Shown one piece after another: positions 11,641 through 23,459 of a stretch of DNA of 64,000 bases. The notes under the pieces were generated by a model. It had not been told where the DNA came from. It searched no databases and saw only the letters and a list, made by a program, of their open reading frames with translations. The DNA comes from Vitellaria paradoxa (taxonomy: Eukaryota; Streptophyta; Magnoliopsida; Ericales; Sapotaceae). The stretch lies in the NCBI GenBank assembly GCA_019916065.1, contig CM034233.1, positions 42,878,750 to 42,942,749 of the forward strand, in the 5' to 3' direction. Made by a program: the position numbers and the translations under genes. The number at the start of each line of letters is the position of its first letter. Position 1 is the first letter of the stretch.

Positions 11641-12241
11641 ACATCCGGATGCCATATTGTTTAATTAAAATTTAATAGACTCAAATATATTTATATATTT
11701 TTTATCATGTTACAATCGAGTTCTAAATTGTTAAATTAAAATATATCAATTTCAAAATATAAAAAAATTAGTAATTAAATTGGTGCAATACACAAATTTA
11801 TCATATTATATATTTATTTTAATTTTTAATTAGACTTCATATTAATAATTACTTAAGAAAAATGATTTTTATTAAATTATACACAAAAAATGATTAACTT
11901 GTTAAATAAATATTTTATTTTATTAACAGATAAAATATATAGTTAACTTATTTTTATCAATTAAAATATCACATGATAATTAAATTATCATTATCACTTA
12001 ATTATATTCATCTAGAATCAAATTTAGGTAAAAATTTATGAATGACTTGAAATAATATGTTAAATAATAATTTGAAATGTAAAATTATAAAAATATAAAA
12101 ATTGTTTATTACATTGTTTTTTATTTTTCTTTTTATTTATAAAATTTGTTTTTTTATTTTTTACTTTATCTTAATTATCAAAATAGAATGAGATAAGATG
12201 ATAATAATATTTGAATTGATATGTAATTCTAAACTTATATA
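11641..12241. other. AT-rich spacer, no gene seen
   Basis: Extremely AT-rich, with no ORF of note and no recognisable repeat ends. It may be old transposon debris. Confidence 0.5.
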
Positions 12242-12387
12242 GGGTCTATTTGATTTGCTAAAAAACATTAAAAATTTTTGAAAATTTCTAAAAGTTATTC
12301 ATTTTTTATTTTATTGCACGAATTACGAACTCATAAATTATCTCATTTTATCTCAATTATCTCACTTTTATCACTTCAAACGTATCC
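12242..12387. mobile_element. MITE, GGCGTTTGG family, copy 2 (inverted)
   Basis: A 146-bp noncoding element in inverted orientation to the copy at 7856-7996. The two share the interior around TTGCACGAATTACGAAC and the CAAACG end. It is flanked by ATA on both sides (12239-12241 and 12388-12390), so a 3-bp target duplication is likely. The two copies have diverged by many substitutions, so the insertions are old. Confidence 0.65.
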
Positions 12388-14279
12388 ATAATAAAATAAA
12401 CTTTAATTATTATTAAATTTAAAAATATAAGAATCGTAAAATTTTCTATAACTCTAAAGGTATAGCCTGCCAAATAAGAATTTATCTTTTATTTTATTTG
12501 ATAATTCTTTATTTATATAAATATTTTTAAAATAACAAAATAACTATTGATATATCATACAATTCATGGAAATATTAAAAGACAATTTATGATAAACATT
12601 ATGTTAAGTTATAATTGTGACAAATGGTAAAATTTTGATTAAATAATCATATATTTTTGAATTTTATAATTTTTATGAAATTTTGTAATTACCAGAATTT
12701 TATTTTTCCTTAAATAATTTATTTACATGTGGTGATCATATTTGTTATGGTGAAAATCCTAAAAGTTTAAAATTTGAAAATTTTTGGAATAATAAAATTT
12801 GTTGGAAGTATTTTTCCTGATTTAATCCCACTTAATATGGGAGTTTTATGTGAAATTTTCAGACTTTTTATCTAGATAATCCCTAACTTGTTTACCAATT
12901 TGATTCAACCCAAACCCATTAACTCATGAATCAACCCATCATTTAATTCACCCTCAACTCAGCTCAATTTACCTTATCATTCACCGAGTTGACTCATGAA
13001 AAGTGGAGAGACAGTCAATTATTTGCAACATTATCTTCTTCCTCTAAATTTCACACATTTTCTTCCGAATCATTTAGTTAAATAGTGGAATGCAGCAAAA
13101 TTCTTAGATCATGACACCTATTCGGCATCCTGATCCAAATTTGAAAGCTTTGAAGCTTGGAAGGAGGGTCTTGTCTTCCTCTACTGACTTGTTCTTCACC
13201 TACATATATCATCTATAATGCTGATTTAATTGCTTAAATTATTTTTAAGGCATCTAGAGAGTTGTGAAGTTAGTGTGCTCTCTAAAAAATTTCAATGTTG
13301 GCTGGAGAATTTTTGGTGGTGTTTGAGGCAAGAAGAAAATAAAGAAAAGTTTATAACTTTTCAATTCGGGTGGTCTTCAAAATTCAATTTCTTCTTTCTT
13401 TGACTAGCTAACCAAATTTTTCAATGAGGTAAGATGACATACCTATTAGAATGTGTTCTATGACTTAAATTTAAACTATAATGATCATGTGTAGGATTAA
13501 TTTGAAGTTGAAGTATTTTTCCAAGTTTAGAGCATGAACTTGATTATTCTTATGCTTGAAATTTGATTGATTAAATTCATAAATTATGCAATTAATTGAA
13601 ATCTATATTCCTAAGTGTATAAGTGATTTCTGAATGTTCATATGTATTTATAATGGCATAAAATGAAATTTAGAATACCAAAACCATAGCTCGTTTATGC
13701 AGAAACCAAAGCAGGGTTGTCCTAAAAATGCACTAGAAATTTTAGAATTTAGTATTCCATCCAGATGCCCGTTCGGACGAATGGCTAATAGTGCCACCCA
13801 CAATGCCGTCCAAACGAGATGGTGCTAGGTTGATTATTTTTAGCACACGTCAGGGCTATTTTTGGCTCATATATGGCACTATGATAATATCATGGCCATC
13901 ATGCAACCTTAAAATGAATCTGTGAACTATTTTGTGCATCCTTAAATTAATTTCAATATTCTAAAGTTATTAATACTTTCTATAATGGTTAAATACATTT
14001 TATCTAAATTTAGATTTGTTTAAATAAATTTCTAAGACTTAATTTAGTAATGCACACAGTTTGATGAAATGCCTAAGTGAACTATTTATTCAATATTACC
14101 TCGTGAGCTTCAAAATGACATGGAATCATTGGTAATTGGATATTAGGTGTTATTTTGACTCCTAAACATTTGTGATAATTAGCTTACATATTTAGTTACA
14201 TTATCCATGGTTGGAAAATTTTAGTAAAGTTAAAATGGCTAAGAAATCTAAGTGTTTGAAAAAATGTCCAAATGAAACA
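12388..14279. other. Unassigned DNA left of the Tat element
   Basis: AT-rich with a slightly more complex stretch at 12900-13900. No ORF above background, no conserved domain and no repeat ends that I can define. It forms the left flank of the LTR at 14280. Confidence 0.4.
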
Positions 14280-14897
14280 GTAGACACACAAAATTTGGCC
14301 AATCAAATATTACCAAGTGTCAGATAAAAGCTCAATTAAATTGACAAATTAAATCTTACCACATGTCTCGTGGAAGATTTTAAGAAAATTGGACATATGG
14401 ACGAATCACAGGATGCCATGCGTAAAAGTGATACAGCCTAAAGATGACAAGACTTGACTAATCAGCAGGGCCACTCGTCAACAGGACCCACTCTTAAGAT
14501 AATTATTATTTCTTAATTTTTATCTCTTAGAAAATAAATAAATAAATAAATAAATAAATAAGAGATAATTATTTAAGAAATATAATATTATTTTAACTCT
14601 TTGATATTATCCCCTATTTAATAAATAAAATAATGAAATAATTATCTTGAAGAAGTTAAGTTCTACTGTGACTCTCTCCTCCACATCTATAAATAGGAGT
14701 TACTACCAAGCACAAAAGGACATTTTTTTGCGTACAAGGAGACTCTGTTTGATCAAGCTACCAAAGCTCCACAGACTCTCAAGCGCTGAGAACATGGAAG
14801 TGTTGATACGAGATCAACCTTTAAGCCATCGCATCAACAATTTGAAGAGAAAAATCAGAGGATTAGTTCTTTGATTAGAAGTTTCAGATATTATAAT
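14280..14897 (+). repeat. LTR copy A of Tat-1 (truncated 3' end)
   Basis: Starts GTAGACACAC and is collinear with the 3' LTR at 28530 over about 600 bp (roughly 85-90% identical by eye). It contains a TATA box TATAAATA at 14688-14695 in the U3 region and an expanded AAAT/TAAA microsatellite near 14527-14562. It stops at about 14897, where LTR copy B starts directly. It lacks the last roughly 130 bp of the LTR. Confidence 0.75.
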
Positions 14898-15613
14898 TAT
14901 AGACACACAAATTTTGGCTAATCAAATATTGCTAAGTGTCAAATAAAACGTAATTAAATTGACAAATTGTAAGCTGCCACGTGTAAAAATAAAGCAGTTT
15001 GCAGATAACAAGACTTCACCAATTAAATTGTGCCACTTGTCAGCTTGGCCCACTATTAAAGATAATTGAATATTTTTTAATTTTTATCTCTTAAAAATAA
15101 ATAAAAAAAGAGATAATTATTTAAGAAGTATGATATTATCCAAACTCTTTGATATTATCTTTTATTTTATTTAATAAATAATAAGATAATTATCTCAAAG
15201 AAGTTAAATCCAACTGCGATTCTCTCTCACACATTTATAAATAGGGGTCACTATCAAGCACAAATGGACATTCTTCTGCACACAAAGAGACTCTGTTGGA
15301 TCAAGCTGCCAAAGCCCCACAGGCTCTCAAGCAACAAGAAGATACACCCGTTGATTCGAGATCAAGCTGCAAGCTCCCGCATCAACTTTTCGGAGAAAAG
15401 AATCAGAGGATTAGTTCTTTGATTAAAAGTTTCAGAGATTGTAATCCATTTTCTTCAAATCAATAAAAATTCAATTTGTTACTGCAATTTTCCATGTTTA
15501 TTTTTCAAACATGAAATTTGGGTGTACAGTAATCCATATTTTTCCATCAATAAAAAAATTCAATTTGTTATTGCAATTTCGTTTTTATTTTTCAAATATG
15601 AAATTTGTACACA
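14898..15613 (+). repeat. LTR copy B of Tat-1, next to the PBS
   Basis: A second LTR in the same orientation, with TATAAATA at 15236-15243 and an end near TTTGTACACA. It lacks about 70 bp in U3 that copies A and the 3' LTR have, so it belongs to a different sublineage. Its 3' end carries a local duplication: GTAATCCAT followed by a CAATTTGTTACTGCAATTT-like segment occurs twice, at about 15440-15500 and 15529-15590. Confidence 0.75.
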
Positions 15614-15621
15614 CAAATTTT

Positions 15622-15639
15622 TGGCATGCCCAGTGGGAC
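15622..15639 (+). other. Primer-binding site of Tat-1
   Basis: TGGCATGCCCAGTGGGAC lies eight bases after LTR copy B, beginning with the TGG that pairs with a tRNA CCA tail. The position and the form fit a minus-strand primer site. I did not assign the tRNA. Confidence 0.6.
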
Positions 15640-15692
15640 GATCTCTACCTCTTATCTCCTCTCTTCATCAAACCAAATCAACCAAGCTCCTA

Positions 15693-17202
15693 ATGGCTCC
15701 TAAGAGTAACCGTTCGAAGTTTCCAGATTTGAAAGCCGAAGGCTCCAAACCTGCCACCGGCGACACTAGCTCGAGGTCTACTACTTAAAGCATCGGCCCG
15801 ATCACACGAAGCAAGGCAAAAGTTATAGCTGAAGCACTAAAGCAAGCCTCGCTGCTGCCGAAATCAACACCTATTTTCAACTTAAGTTCGTTGAAGACAA
15901 CATCCATATCATCAAGTCTTCAAGGCAGCAAAGAAGATGATGCTGCTGCTACAATTCTGGGAAAGCTCTATCATATCCTTCTATGTCTCAACGATCTGAT
16001 TCAAGTGTCAAGCTCCAATTTGGCTAAAAGGAGATTAATGATTCAAGCAGTTCTGAATCTAACTCTTTTCCAAAAATTCCCCAGTCAAAGTTTAAGTCGG
16101 ATGACAATTTCATCAGTTCTCGAAGCTCGACAACTATGAATATGATGATGACGAATGCAACATCGTTAGAAGAGCAAGTCAATTCGTTGTCAAAGATTGT
16201 GGAGAACTTGTGCAAGGTGGTGCAAGAACGTGATCACCAAATTGAAGCGATCATAAATAAGCTGAATAACACTGGAGAATCAAGCCAAACTCCTGCTCCT
16301 CTAAAACCACAGGAAGTGACTGAATCATCCAGCAAACAAGAAGAAACTCCAAAAAGCTTACTATTCTCTGCCAATGGTTTTGTCCCTGTTGATCAGCTAA
16401 AGGAATTCATTTTGGGCACCCTCAAAGAAAAGAATGAGGAAACTCCAAAATCTTCTCTCACATACGACAAACCTTACACCCGTCAGATTGATCAACTTAA
16501 GATGCTTATTGGTTACCAACCCCCAAAATTTCAACAATTTGACAGCAAAGAAAATCCAAAACAACATTTCGCTCATTTTGTGGAAACTTGCAGTAATGCT
16601 GGAACGATCTTCTAATCAAGCACTTCATTCGAACTCTTAAGAGTAATGCATTCGACTAGTACTGTGATCTAGAGCCTGGCACCATTGATAGTTGGGAGCA
16701 AATGGAGCAAGAATTTCTCAACAGATTCTACAGTACTTGTCGTACCATAAGTATAATTGAGTTCACCAATGCTTGCGAGTGGAAAGAAGAACATATCATT
16801 GGCTTCATTAACAAATGGGGAAAGTTAAGCCTCAATTGCAAATGTACGCTGTTTGAAGCTTCAGCAATTAAGATGTGCATTCAAGGCATGCATTGGGGGC
16901 TTCGTTATATTCTTCAAAGCATTAAGCCTAAAACTTTTGACGAATTGGCTACTTGTGCTCATGACATGGAGCTCAGCATCGCTGCAAGCGATAATCAAAG
17001 GCTACTGGTTCAAGAATCTCACAAAGGAGAAAGTAAAGTAGAAAACAATTGCAAATGGGGCAAAACTTTTTCTAAACCAGCCAATAAAGAATCCATGTTT
17101 GTTTCCACTACACCAGTAAAGATTTCTACATCAGCTAAAACTTCAAGCAAACCTAAGAAGAAAGAAACAGAGAGGGTCAAATCCAACCAAGGAAGAGGAT
17201 GA
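15693..17202 (+). pseudogene. gag of Tat-1, broken
   Basis: Begins with ATG at 15693 (MAPKSNRSK), 54 bp after the PBS, in a Lys/Ser-rich N-terminus with an in-frame stop at 15786 followed by a readable GPITRSKAK motif. The main capsid-like part lies at 16136-16615: a coiled-coil start (LEEQVNSLSKIVENL), then the PPKFQQFDSKENPKQH segment typical of plant gypsy gag. It continues at 16702-17202 (EQEFLNRFY, then WGKLSL). Breaks lie near 16615 and 15786. No zinc knuckle is seen. Gag would form the virus-like particle in the cytoplasm; this copy cannot. Confidence 0.8.
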
Positions 17203-18144
17203 AAAAGATTTACGCTTGAAGAAATGCAAGCAAAAGAATATTTATTTCCTGATTCTGAAGTTCCTTGAATGCTCAAGGATTTGTTAAAACTAAAGCTCAT
17301 TGAGCTTTCAGAGATGAAGCACCCAAAAGAAGTTGATAAAGTTAATGATCAGAATTATTACAAATATCACTGGTTAATCAGCCATTCTACTTAGCGATAC
17401 TTCATTCTCAAAGAAAAGATTATGCAACTAGCAAGTCAAGGAAAGATCCTTCTAGAAAAATAAAAGGAGGTGGCGGCCACCAGTAAAACTGCTGCTATGA
17501 TTGGATCTATTGATTCCATGCCTAAAAGTTTGATTCTTGACCTGCCAAGGTTTGAGGTTCAATTTGGATCTTTTCATCCTGTTGGAATAATCATTCAAGA
17601 CCATTTGCAAATTCCTGGTACACCATTGTTGAAATGTAAAAACAACACAAATGAAACTGTGGTCTAAGTTAATTCAATTGAGGAAGGTGGACACTCGTCA
17701 CTTGCAAAAGAAAGAGCAAGTTGAAGTCTCATCACCCTCAAATCAGTCAATACGAATAGAAGTTCATAAGATCTAACAAAAGAAAACAATGGAATAAGAA
17801 AAAAGTTCAACGAGTAGTATCAACTACAGCAATTGAAACTTTTATTCAACCACAACGCACTCCCATCACCTTATGAGAGTTTCTTCCAAAATCTTGGCAG
17901 AAAGCTAATAAACTCATTGAGATTGTTGAATGCCATGTTGTGAACGTGGAAGAACCAACTGAAAAAAGAGTTGAGTCATCGTTGACACCTATGCAAACAC
18001 TAGAAGAACTTAATTTTTGAAACCTGTGTCGATACATCTGCTACTAGTATGAAGAATTTGAACTTCTCAGTTAAAGATCTTCTGCTTTGTTCAACACCAC
18101 ACAATCGCCCTCTTTTCATCTATAGCTAAACACACGGGCAAAGA

Positions 18145-18483
18145 TTGAATAGAATACTTGTTGATGGCAGATCAGCAATCAACATTCCACCTCTTCACGT
18201 GATGAAGGAATTAGACATTGGTATAGATGAATTGTCAGATAATCGCTTGATGATTCAAGGTTTTAATCAAGGGGGGCAGAGAGCGATTGAAGTAATCCAT
18301 CTTAACTTACTCATCGATGACATGACATTAACTGCATTGTTCCACATGATCGATGCTAGAACTTCATACAATATGCTGTTGGGTCAGCCTTGGATCCATA
18401 AGAATGGTGTGGTTCTTTTTACTCTCCATCAATGCCTTAGGTACTACTGTGATAATGGAGTTAGAAAGATTGTAGCCGATTAG
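18145..18483 (+). pseudogene. Protease-region fragment of Tat-1
   Basis: A 112-codon stretch with NRILVDGRSAIN, where retropepsins normally have D-S/T-G, then a pattern ending in YNMLLGQPWIHK that matches the Tat-type protease domain C-terminus. The stretch 17203-18144 before it is linker with stops. The active-site triplet reads D-G-R rather than D-G-G/D-S-G, so it may be inactive. Flanking frames are closed. Confidence 0.7.
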
Positions 18484-19799
18484 AAACTATTCACTAAAGC
18501 TGAATCGTACTTTGTTGTTGCTAAGTTCTACTTGGCACACATTGTGGTGGAAGAGCTACAACCACTTTGCTAATGCTAAGTTCTACTTGGCACATATTGT
18601 GGTGGAAGAGCTATAACCAATTAGTACTCTATCAATGTACAAGTTACAATAAAGTGACAATCCCCAAGACAACAATAGTGGTAAGATTGTTGATCAAAAG
18701 AAGGGAATTAGCAAATTGATCAAAAGTGGCGATGAGAAGTGCAACGTAGAAGCCTCTAAGAATGACACTCTAGTACTTCGTTATGCACCAAAGGCTTGAA
18801 AAGTTCATAATCAAGCCTTGGATGGACTAGCTCTCCCCATCACCAACATCAATCAAACAAGGTGACTACGCCAATCCCAGGATTTGTTCAGCCAATACAA
18901 GGTTCTAAAGTAGAGCATGGTGACCTGCCTTCAACATGCATAAATGAGGGCTTTAATCTAAATGCATACAAGCTTGTTGCAAAGGCTGGATATAATCCAA
19001 AGGAGTCTTTTAGCTTAGGAAAGTTACCACTAGAAGCTAATGGACAAAATGTACATAGATTGAACTCGATTCAAAAAATGCTAAGACAAAAGGGATAAGT
19101 TGTACAGAATTCTCGTGTAGGCCTTGGTTTCACTCCACCTGCTCCAGCGCGTATCATCGTAAAAAAAAAAAAAAAAAATCAGCTAACTACATATTGCCTA
19201 AGAAGATGAATCTCCAATTCCAATTAAGCCTTCAGTCTTCAATCGTTTAGAAGAAATAAACCTACAAACAACAGCTACTGATTGTTTGGAAGGAGCAAAT
19301 CTAAGAGTATCAGTTTTTGACTGCTTAGAGGAGACAAAGTTAAAAGGTTTAGTCTTTAATCGACTGAGGACAGAAAATTTGGCATCAAATGAAATTATTG
19401 AATCCCTTACACCTGGAAGATCTATCAAGAGTAGATTAGGAATCCCTAAGAAAATCGTTGAAAAGAAAGAAAAAGATCAATATCATCTTAGAAGACCCCA
19501 AAGATTTTAGAAGTAAAATACCATCCGGCATAAAGCATTATACTACTTTAGTAGTGATGACTGAAGAAGAATTAAAGGTGAAGCAATAAATAATAGTAGT
19601 CACGAAATTTTCTATTGAAACATCAAGAACCTTCTTTGAGGAAGAAAACATTGAATACTCATTCCGCATCAGTGCAAATGATGAAGAAATTCAAGTGGAA
19701 GAGGAAGTTGAAGATACTCCGCTGGAACTTGAAGAAGTTGTTAAGTCTACTGTTGATGACTTGAAAGAAATCAACCTTGGCACACCAGAAGACCCTTGA
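18484..19799 (+). pseudogene. Linker between protease and RT of Tat-1, with a G-patch-like segment
   Basis: Carries a 55-bp tandem duplication at about 18519-18620 (GCTAAGTTCTACTTGGCACA repeats). At 18862-19150 there is a glycine-spaced segment (AGYNPKE, LGKLP, then after a stop VGLGFTPP) of the sort found between protease and RT in Tat-type polyproteins. From 19200 to 19790 there is acidic linker with stops. An A run at 19159-19177 is a likely slippage site. It has no independent gene. Confidence 0.55.
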
Positions 19800-20728
19800 C
19801 CTATTTACCTAAGTACTCTCCTAAGTCTTAAGGAAGAAAAAGCTTATGCTGAGCTTCTTATAGAATACAATGATGTCTTTGCTTGGAGCTACAAAAAAAT
19901 GCATGGGTTAGACCCTAAAGTTGCTGTCCATCATTTAGCAGTAAAGCGAGGTGTCTGACCAATTAAACAAGCTAACGTCGATTCTGACCGGAGTTGATTC
20001 CAAAGATTGAAGCCGAGGACAATAAATCATTGAAGCGGGATTTATCCGAGAAGTCAAGTATCCAACATGGATCTCGAGTATTGTCCCTGTCAAAAAGAAG
20101 AATGGATAAATTCGAGTATGTGTTGACTTTTAAGACCTCAACCATGCTTGCCCAAAAGATGACTTTCTGCCTCTACTGATAGAACTTATGGTAGATGCTA
20201 CCACTAATCATGAAGCCTTATCCTTTATGGATGGCTCGTTAGGCTACAGCCAAATTCGCATGGCACTACGAGATAAAGAGTTAACATCTTTTCATATACC
20301 TAAAGGCATTTACTATTATAAAATAATGTCGTTTGGATTGAAGAACGCAGGAACCACTTATCAAAGAGTAATGCAAAAGATCTTCAACGATATGCTTCAT
20401 AAAAATATTGAATGCTACGTGGATGATCTTGTTGTAAAGTCAAGAAAAAGGGCAGATTATCTTCAAGATCTAAAGAGGTTTTCGACTGCGTCGATACCAG
20501 CTTAAAATGAATCCCTTGAAGTGCACCTTTGGTGTTACATCTGGAAAGTTCCTTGGATTCATCGTACGTCATCGCGGTATTAAAATAGACCAAACAAAGA
20601 TTGACGCTATCTTGGAGATGCTTAAACCTCGAAATATTCATGAGCTTAAAAGTCTACAAGGGCGATTGGCTTATCTTTAGCGATTCATTTCAAATTTAGT
20701 TTTTCGTTGTCAACCATTCAGCTGGCTA
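19800..20728 (+). pseudogene. Reverse transcriptase of Tat-1, broken
   Basis: Reads through several frames as a Ty3/gypsy RT: the entry motif LLIEYNDVFAWSYKKM near 19852, the first catalytic Asp in FMDGSLGYSQI (about 20227-20259), the FGLKNAGTTYQRVMQ motif, and YVDDLVVKS (about 20417-20443) with both catalytic Asp residues. Stops and frameshifts near 19960, 20160-20190 and 20480-20505 make it dead. The family is sure from the motifs. Confidence 0.85.
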
Positions 20729-21190
20729 ATGAAGAAAGAAGTTTCTTATGAATGGGATGAAGCGTACAACAATGCCTTTAAAAGCATTAAGGATTATTTG
20801 ACAAAATCACCAGTATTGGCCGGTCCTATTCCTAGGAAGCCATTGGTTCTATATATTGCTGCACAAGAACGATCTATTGGGGCTTTATTTGCTCAAAAGA
20901 ATGAAAAGGAAAAAGAAAATGCCTTTATTATCTTAGTAGGATGATGACCCTCAATGAGCTGGACTACTCGCTAATTGAAAAGATGTGTTTGGCCTTAGTG
21001 TTTGCAATTCAAAAGTTACGACATTATTTTCAAGCTCATACTATTTATCTCATCTCTAAAGCCAATCCTGTCAAGTACATCATGTCGAAACCAGTTTTAT
21101 ATATCTAATCAACTAACTAGATGGTCTCTCATTCTTCAAGAATTTGAGATCATTTATATGCCTCAAAAGGCAGTTAAGGGATAAGCCTTA
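20729..21190 (+). pseudogene. First RNase H domain of Tat-1, broken
   Basis: YEWDEAYNNAFKSIKDYL followed by PLVLYIAAQERSIGALFAQ is the RT-linker/RNase H region of Ty3/gypsy elements. The first catalytic Asp position reads A (IAAQE rather than DAS). It ends at a frame break near 20940, after which fragments such as RWSLILQEFEIIY continue in another frame. Confidence 0.75.
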
Positions 21191-21284
21191 GCTAATTTCC
21201 TAGCTGATAATCCCATACCAGCTGATTGGGAGCTATCAGAGGAACTGCTAGATGAAAACATTCTCTATGTGAAAGTTTGCCAAC

Positions 21285-21660
21285 AATGGAAGATGTATTT
21301 TGAGGGAGCTGCTCAGTGCAATGGTGCAAGAGCTGGTGTAGTGTTTCTCAATCCTAAATGAGACGTGTTGCCTTACGCTTTCACTCCTACACAGCTCTGT
21401 TTAAACAACGAAGCTGAATATCAAGCACTCATACTTGGATTGGAAATGGTTGTTGACATGAAGCAGATGAAACTCAATGTATATGGAGATTCAAAATTGA
21501 TAATCAATCAGCTACTAAACATTTATGAAGTAAGGAAACCTGAACTTGTTCTTTACTAGGACTACGCAACTCGATTGATAGGATGGCTTGGCTGTGTTAC
21601 CTTGAAACATGTATCAAGAAAGATAATAAACAGGCAGATTCTCTTGCTAAGCTTGCTTCA
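21285..21660 (+). pseudogene. Second (archaeal-type) RNase H domain of Tat-1, broken
   Basis: Reads MYFEGAAQCNGARAGVVF, then NNEAEYQALILGLEMV, then VYGDSKLIINQ. These hold the Glu of EAEY and the Asp of GDSK; the first acidic position is E in FEG where D is usual. A duplicated RNase H after the first is diagnostic of Tat-lineage elements. A stop at about 21360 and another at 21557 break it. Confidence 0.8.
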
Positions 21661-21699
21661 ACACTTGCATTGCCTTATCAAGAGACACAATCCCAATTT

Positions 21700-22991
21700 G
21701 TCAAAGATGAGTTGTTCCTCCACTCTTCGATAATGAAGACAATGATGAAAGAGATGTAAATGCGATATCAATCTTTGAAATCGAAGAAAATGATTGGTGT
21801 CAACCTCTTATTGATTATCTACTTCATCAAAAGTTACCAAAAGATCCATGTAGAAGAACAGATATAAAGTGTCGAGCTTCGAGGTTTGTTTAGTACAAGG
21901 ACACACTTTATCATCGCTCATTCGAAAGACTATTCCTCCGCTGCCTAAGAGAGATTGAAGCCACACAAGTCTTGGAAGAAGCTCACTTTAGCGTATGTGG
22001 TGCTCATCAATCTGGTCTGAAACTACACTTTTGAATCAAAACAATGGTGCACTATTGGCCTACAATGGTAAAGGATTTTATGGAGTATGCCAAGAGATAC
22101 CAATAGAAACTTTATACATCAACTGCTAGAACCAATCCATCTAACTGTCACTTTTTGACCGTTTGATGCATGGGGGCTAGACGTAATGGGGCCATTGCCT
22201 AGGTTTTCTACTAGTCATTTATACATTTTAGCAGCAACTGACTATTTCTTTAAGTGGGCTGAAGCTGTACCATTAAGAAAAGTTAAAAAAGAAAATATCG
22301 TGGACTTTGTTCGTGATATGGTGTGCCTCGATATATATCATCATTGATAATGGGAAGCCTTTCTACAATAGTTTAATGAGCAAGTTATACGAGAAGTTTA
22401 GCTTCAAACAACACAACTTTTCTATGGTTGCGAAAGCATTCAGCAAGCCTCTTGGAAATCTGTTGAAGAAAGTGGTTGCAAAGTCAAGGTGAGACTAGCA
22501 CGAGAGAATTGGAGAAGCTGTTTGGGCCTATCGAACAATATATCAAACATCCACACAAGCTACTCTTTATGCTTTAGTATATGGCATGGAAGTTGTTCTC
22601 CCTCTCGAGCGTCAAATCCCATCATTACGGATTACTCTTAAAGAAGGTCTCACTTGGGAAGAAAATGCTTGCCTGCGATTAGAAGAATTGGAAGCACTTA
22701 ACGAGAAGAGATTTGATGCGCAACAATGTTTAGAATGTTAGCAAGCTCGTCTTTTCTAGAGCATTTAATGAAAGAGTTCACTCTCAATCCTTTTAGAAAG
22801 GAGACATGGTACTCGCTCTGAGAAGACCCATCATTACTACTCATCGTATAGGAAATAAGTTCAATTTCGAGTGGGATGGCCTATATGTGGTGCAAGAAGA
22901 CTACTTAAATGGAGTATACAAGATAGTTGTTGAAGATGGCTTGAGAATCAGCCTCATAAATGGCAAGTTCTTGAAGCGCTATTATCCTTAA
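21700..22991 (+). pseudogene. Integrase of Tat-1, broken
   Basis: Zinc-binding HHCC region remnants (LEEAHFSVCGAHQSG, then YWPTMVKDFMEYAKRY) are followed by DDE-core remnants (KWAEAVPLRKVKKENIVDFV). The end, at 22806-22991, reads GDMVLALRRP and FLKRYYP, matching the C-terminal domain of Tat integrases. At least five stops or frameshifts are present, and the region around the second Asp is badly decayed (IIDNGKPFYN). Confidence 0.8.
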
Positions 22992-23029
22992 AGAACGTGT
23001 ACTACTCTTGGCCTGCATGAGTATAAACT

Positions 23030-23310
23030 ATAAAAGGCACCAAAATATATTGGGTACATAGGTAGCTTGGCTGTTCCAAGTTTAGTCATTCAAATATATA
23101 TATATATATATATATATTCCATTCTAACAAACTATGCTTGGCTTGATCCCATCTTGGGAACGTAGGCAACTTGGAGTCTGTTCCAAGTTTAGTCATTTAT
23201 TAAAAAAAATTCACTCATTTCTTACTATTATGAACTACGTTTAGCTTGATCCCAATTGGGTACGTAAGCAGTATGAATTCTATTTTCAAGCTCAGTCATT
23301 CATACACCCC
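23030..23310 (+). repeat. Three degenerate ~100-bp repeats after the integrase
   Basis: Three copies of a unit that carries GGGTACATAGGTAGCTTGG (or a variant) and ends with CAAGTTTAGTCATT, beginning near 23035, 23130 and 23225. A (TA)n run sits in the first. This stretch follows the integrase stop codon and is the usual start of the Tat 3' noncoding region. Confidence 0.6.
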
Positions 23311-23459
23311 CCCAAAAAAATAAAAAACCACAAAGTGCATGATTCTTGTCAAAATAAATAACTTATTCAAAAAAAGTCTTTGCATTACATCGAGGAAATT
23401 AAAAAAATCAACTAAGGGAAAAACTTGAAATCTCTCAGTTCATTACGTCTTGCTTCTAG

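Noticed and set aside
14647..14874. ORFs beginning MKKLSS at 14647 and 28878 that look alike
   Set aside because: Both lie in LTR copies A and C around the TATA box and R region; similarity comes from LTR identity, not coding selection.
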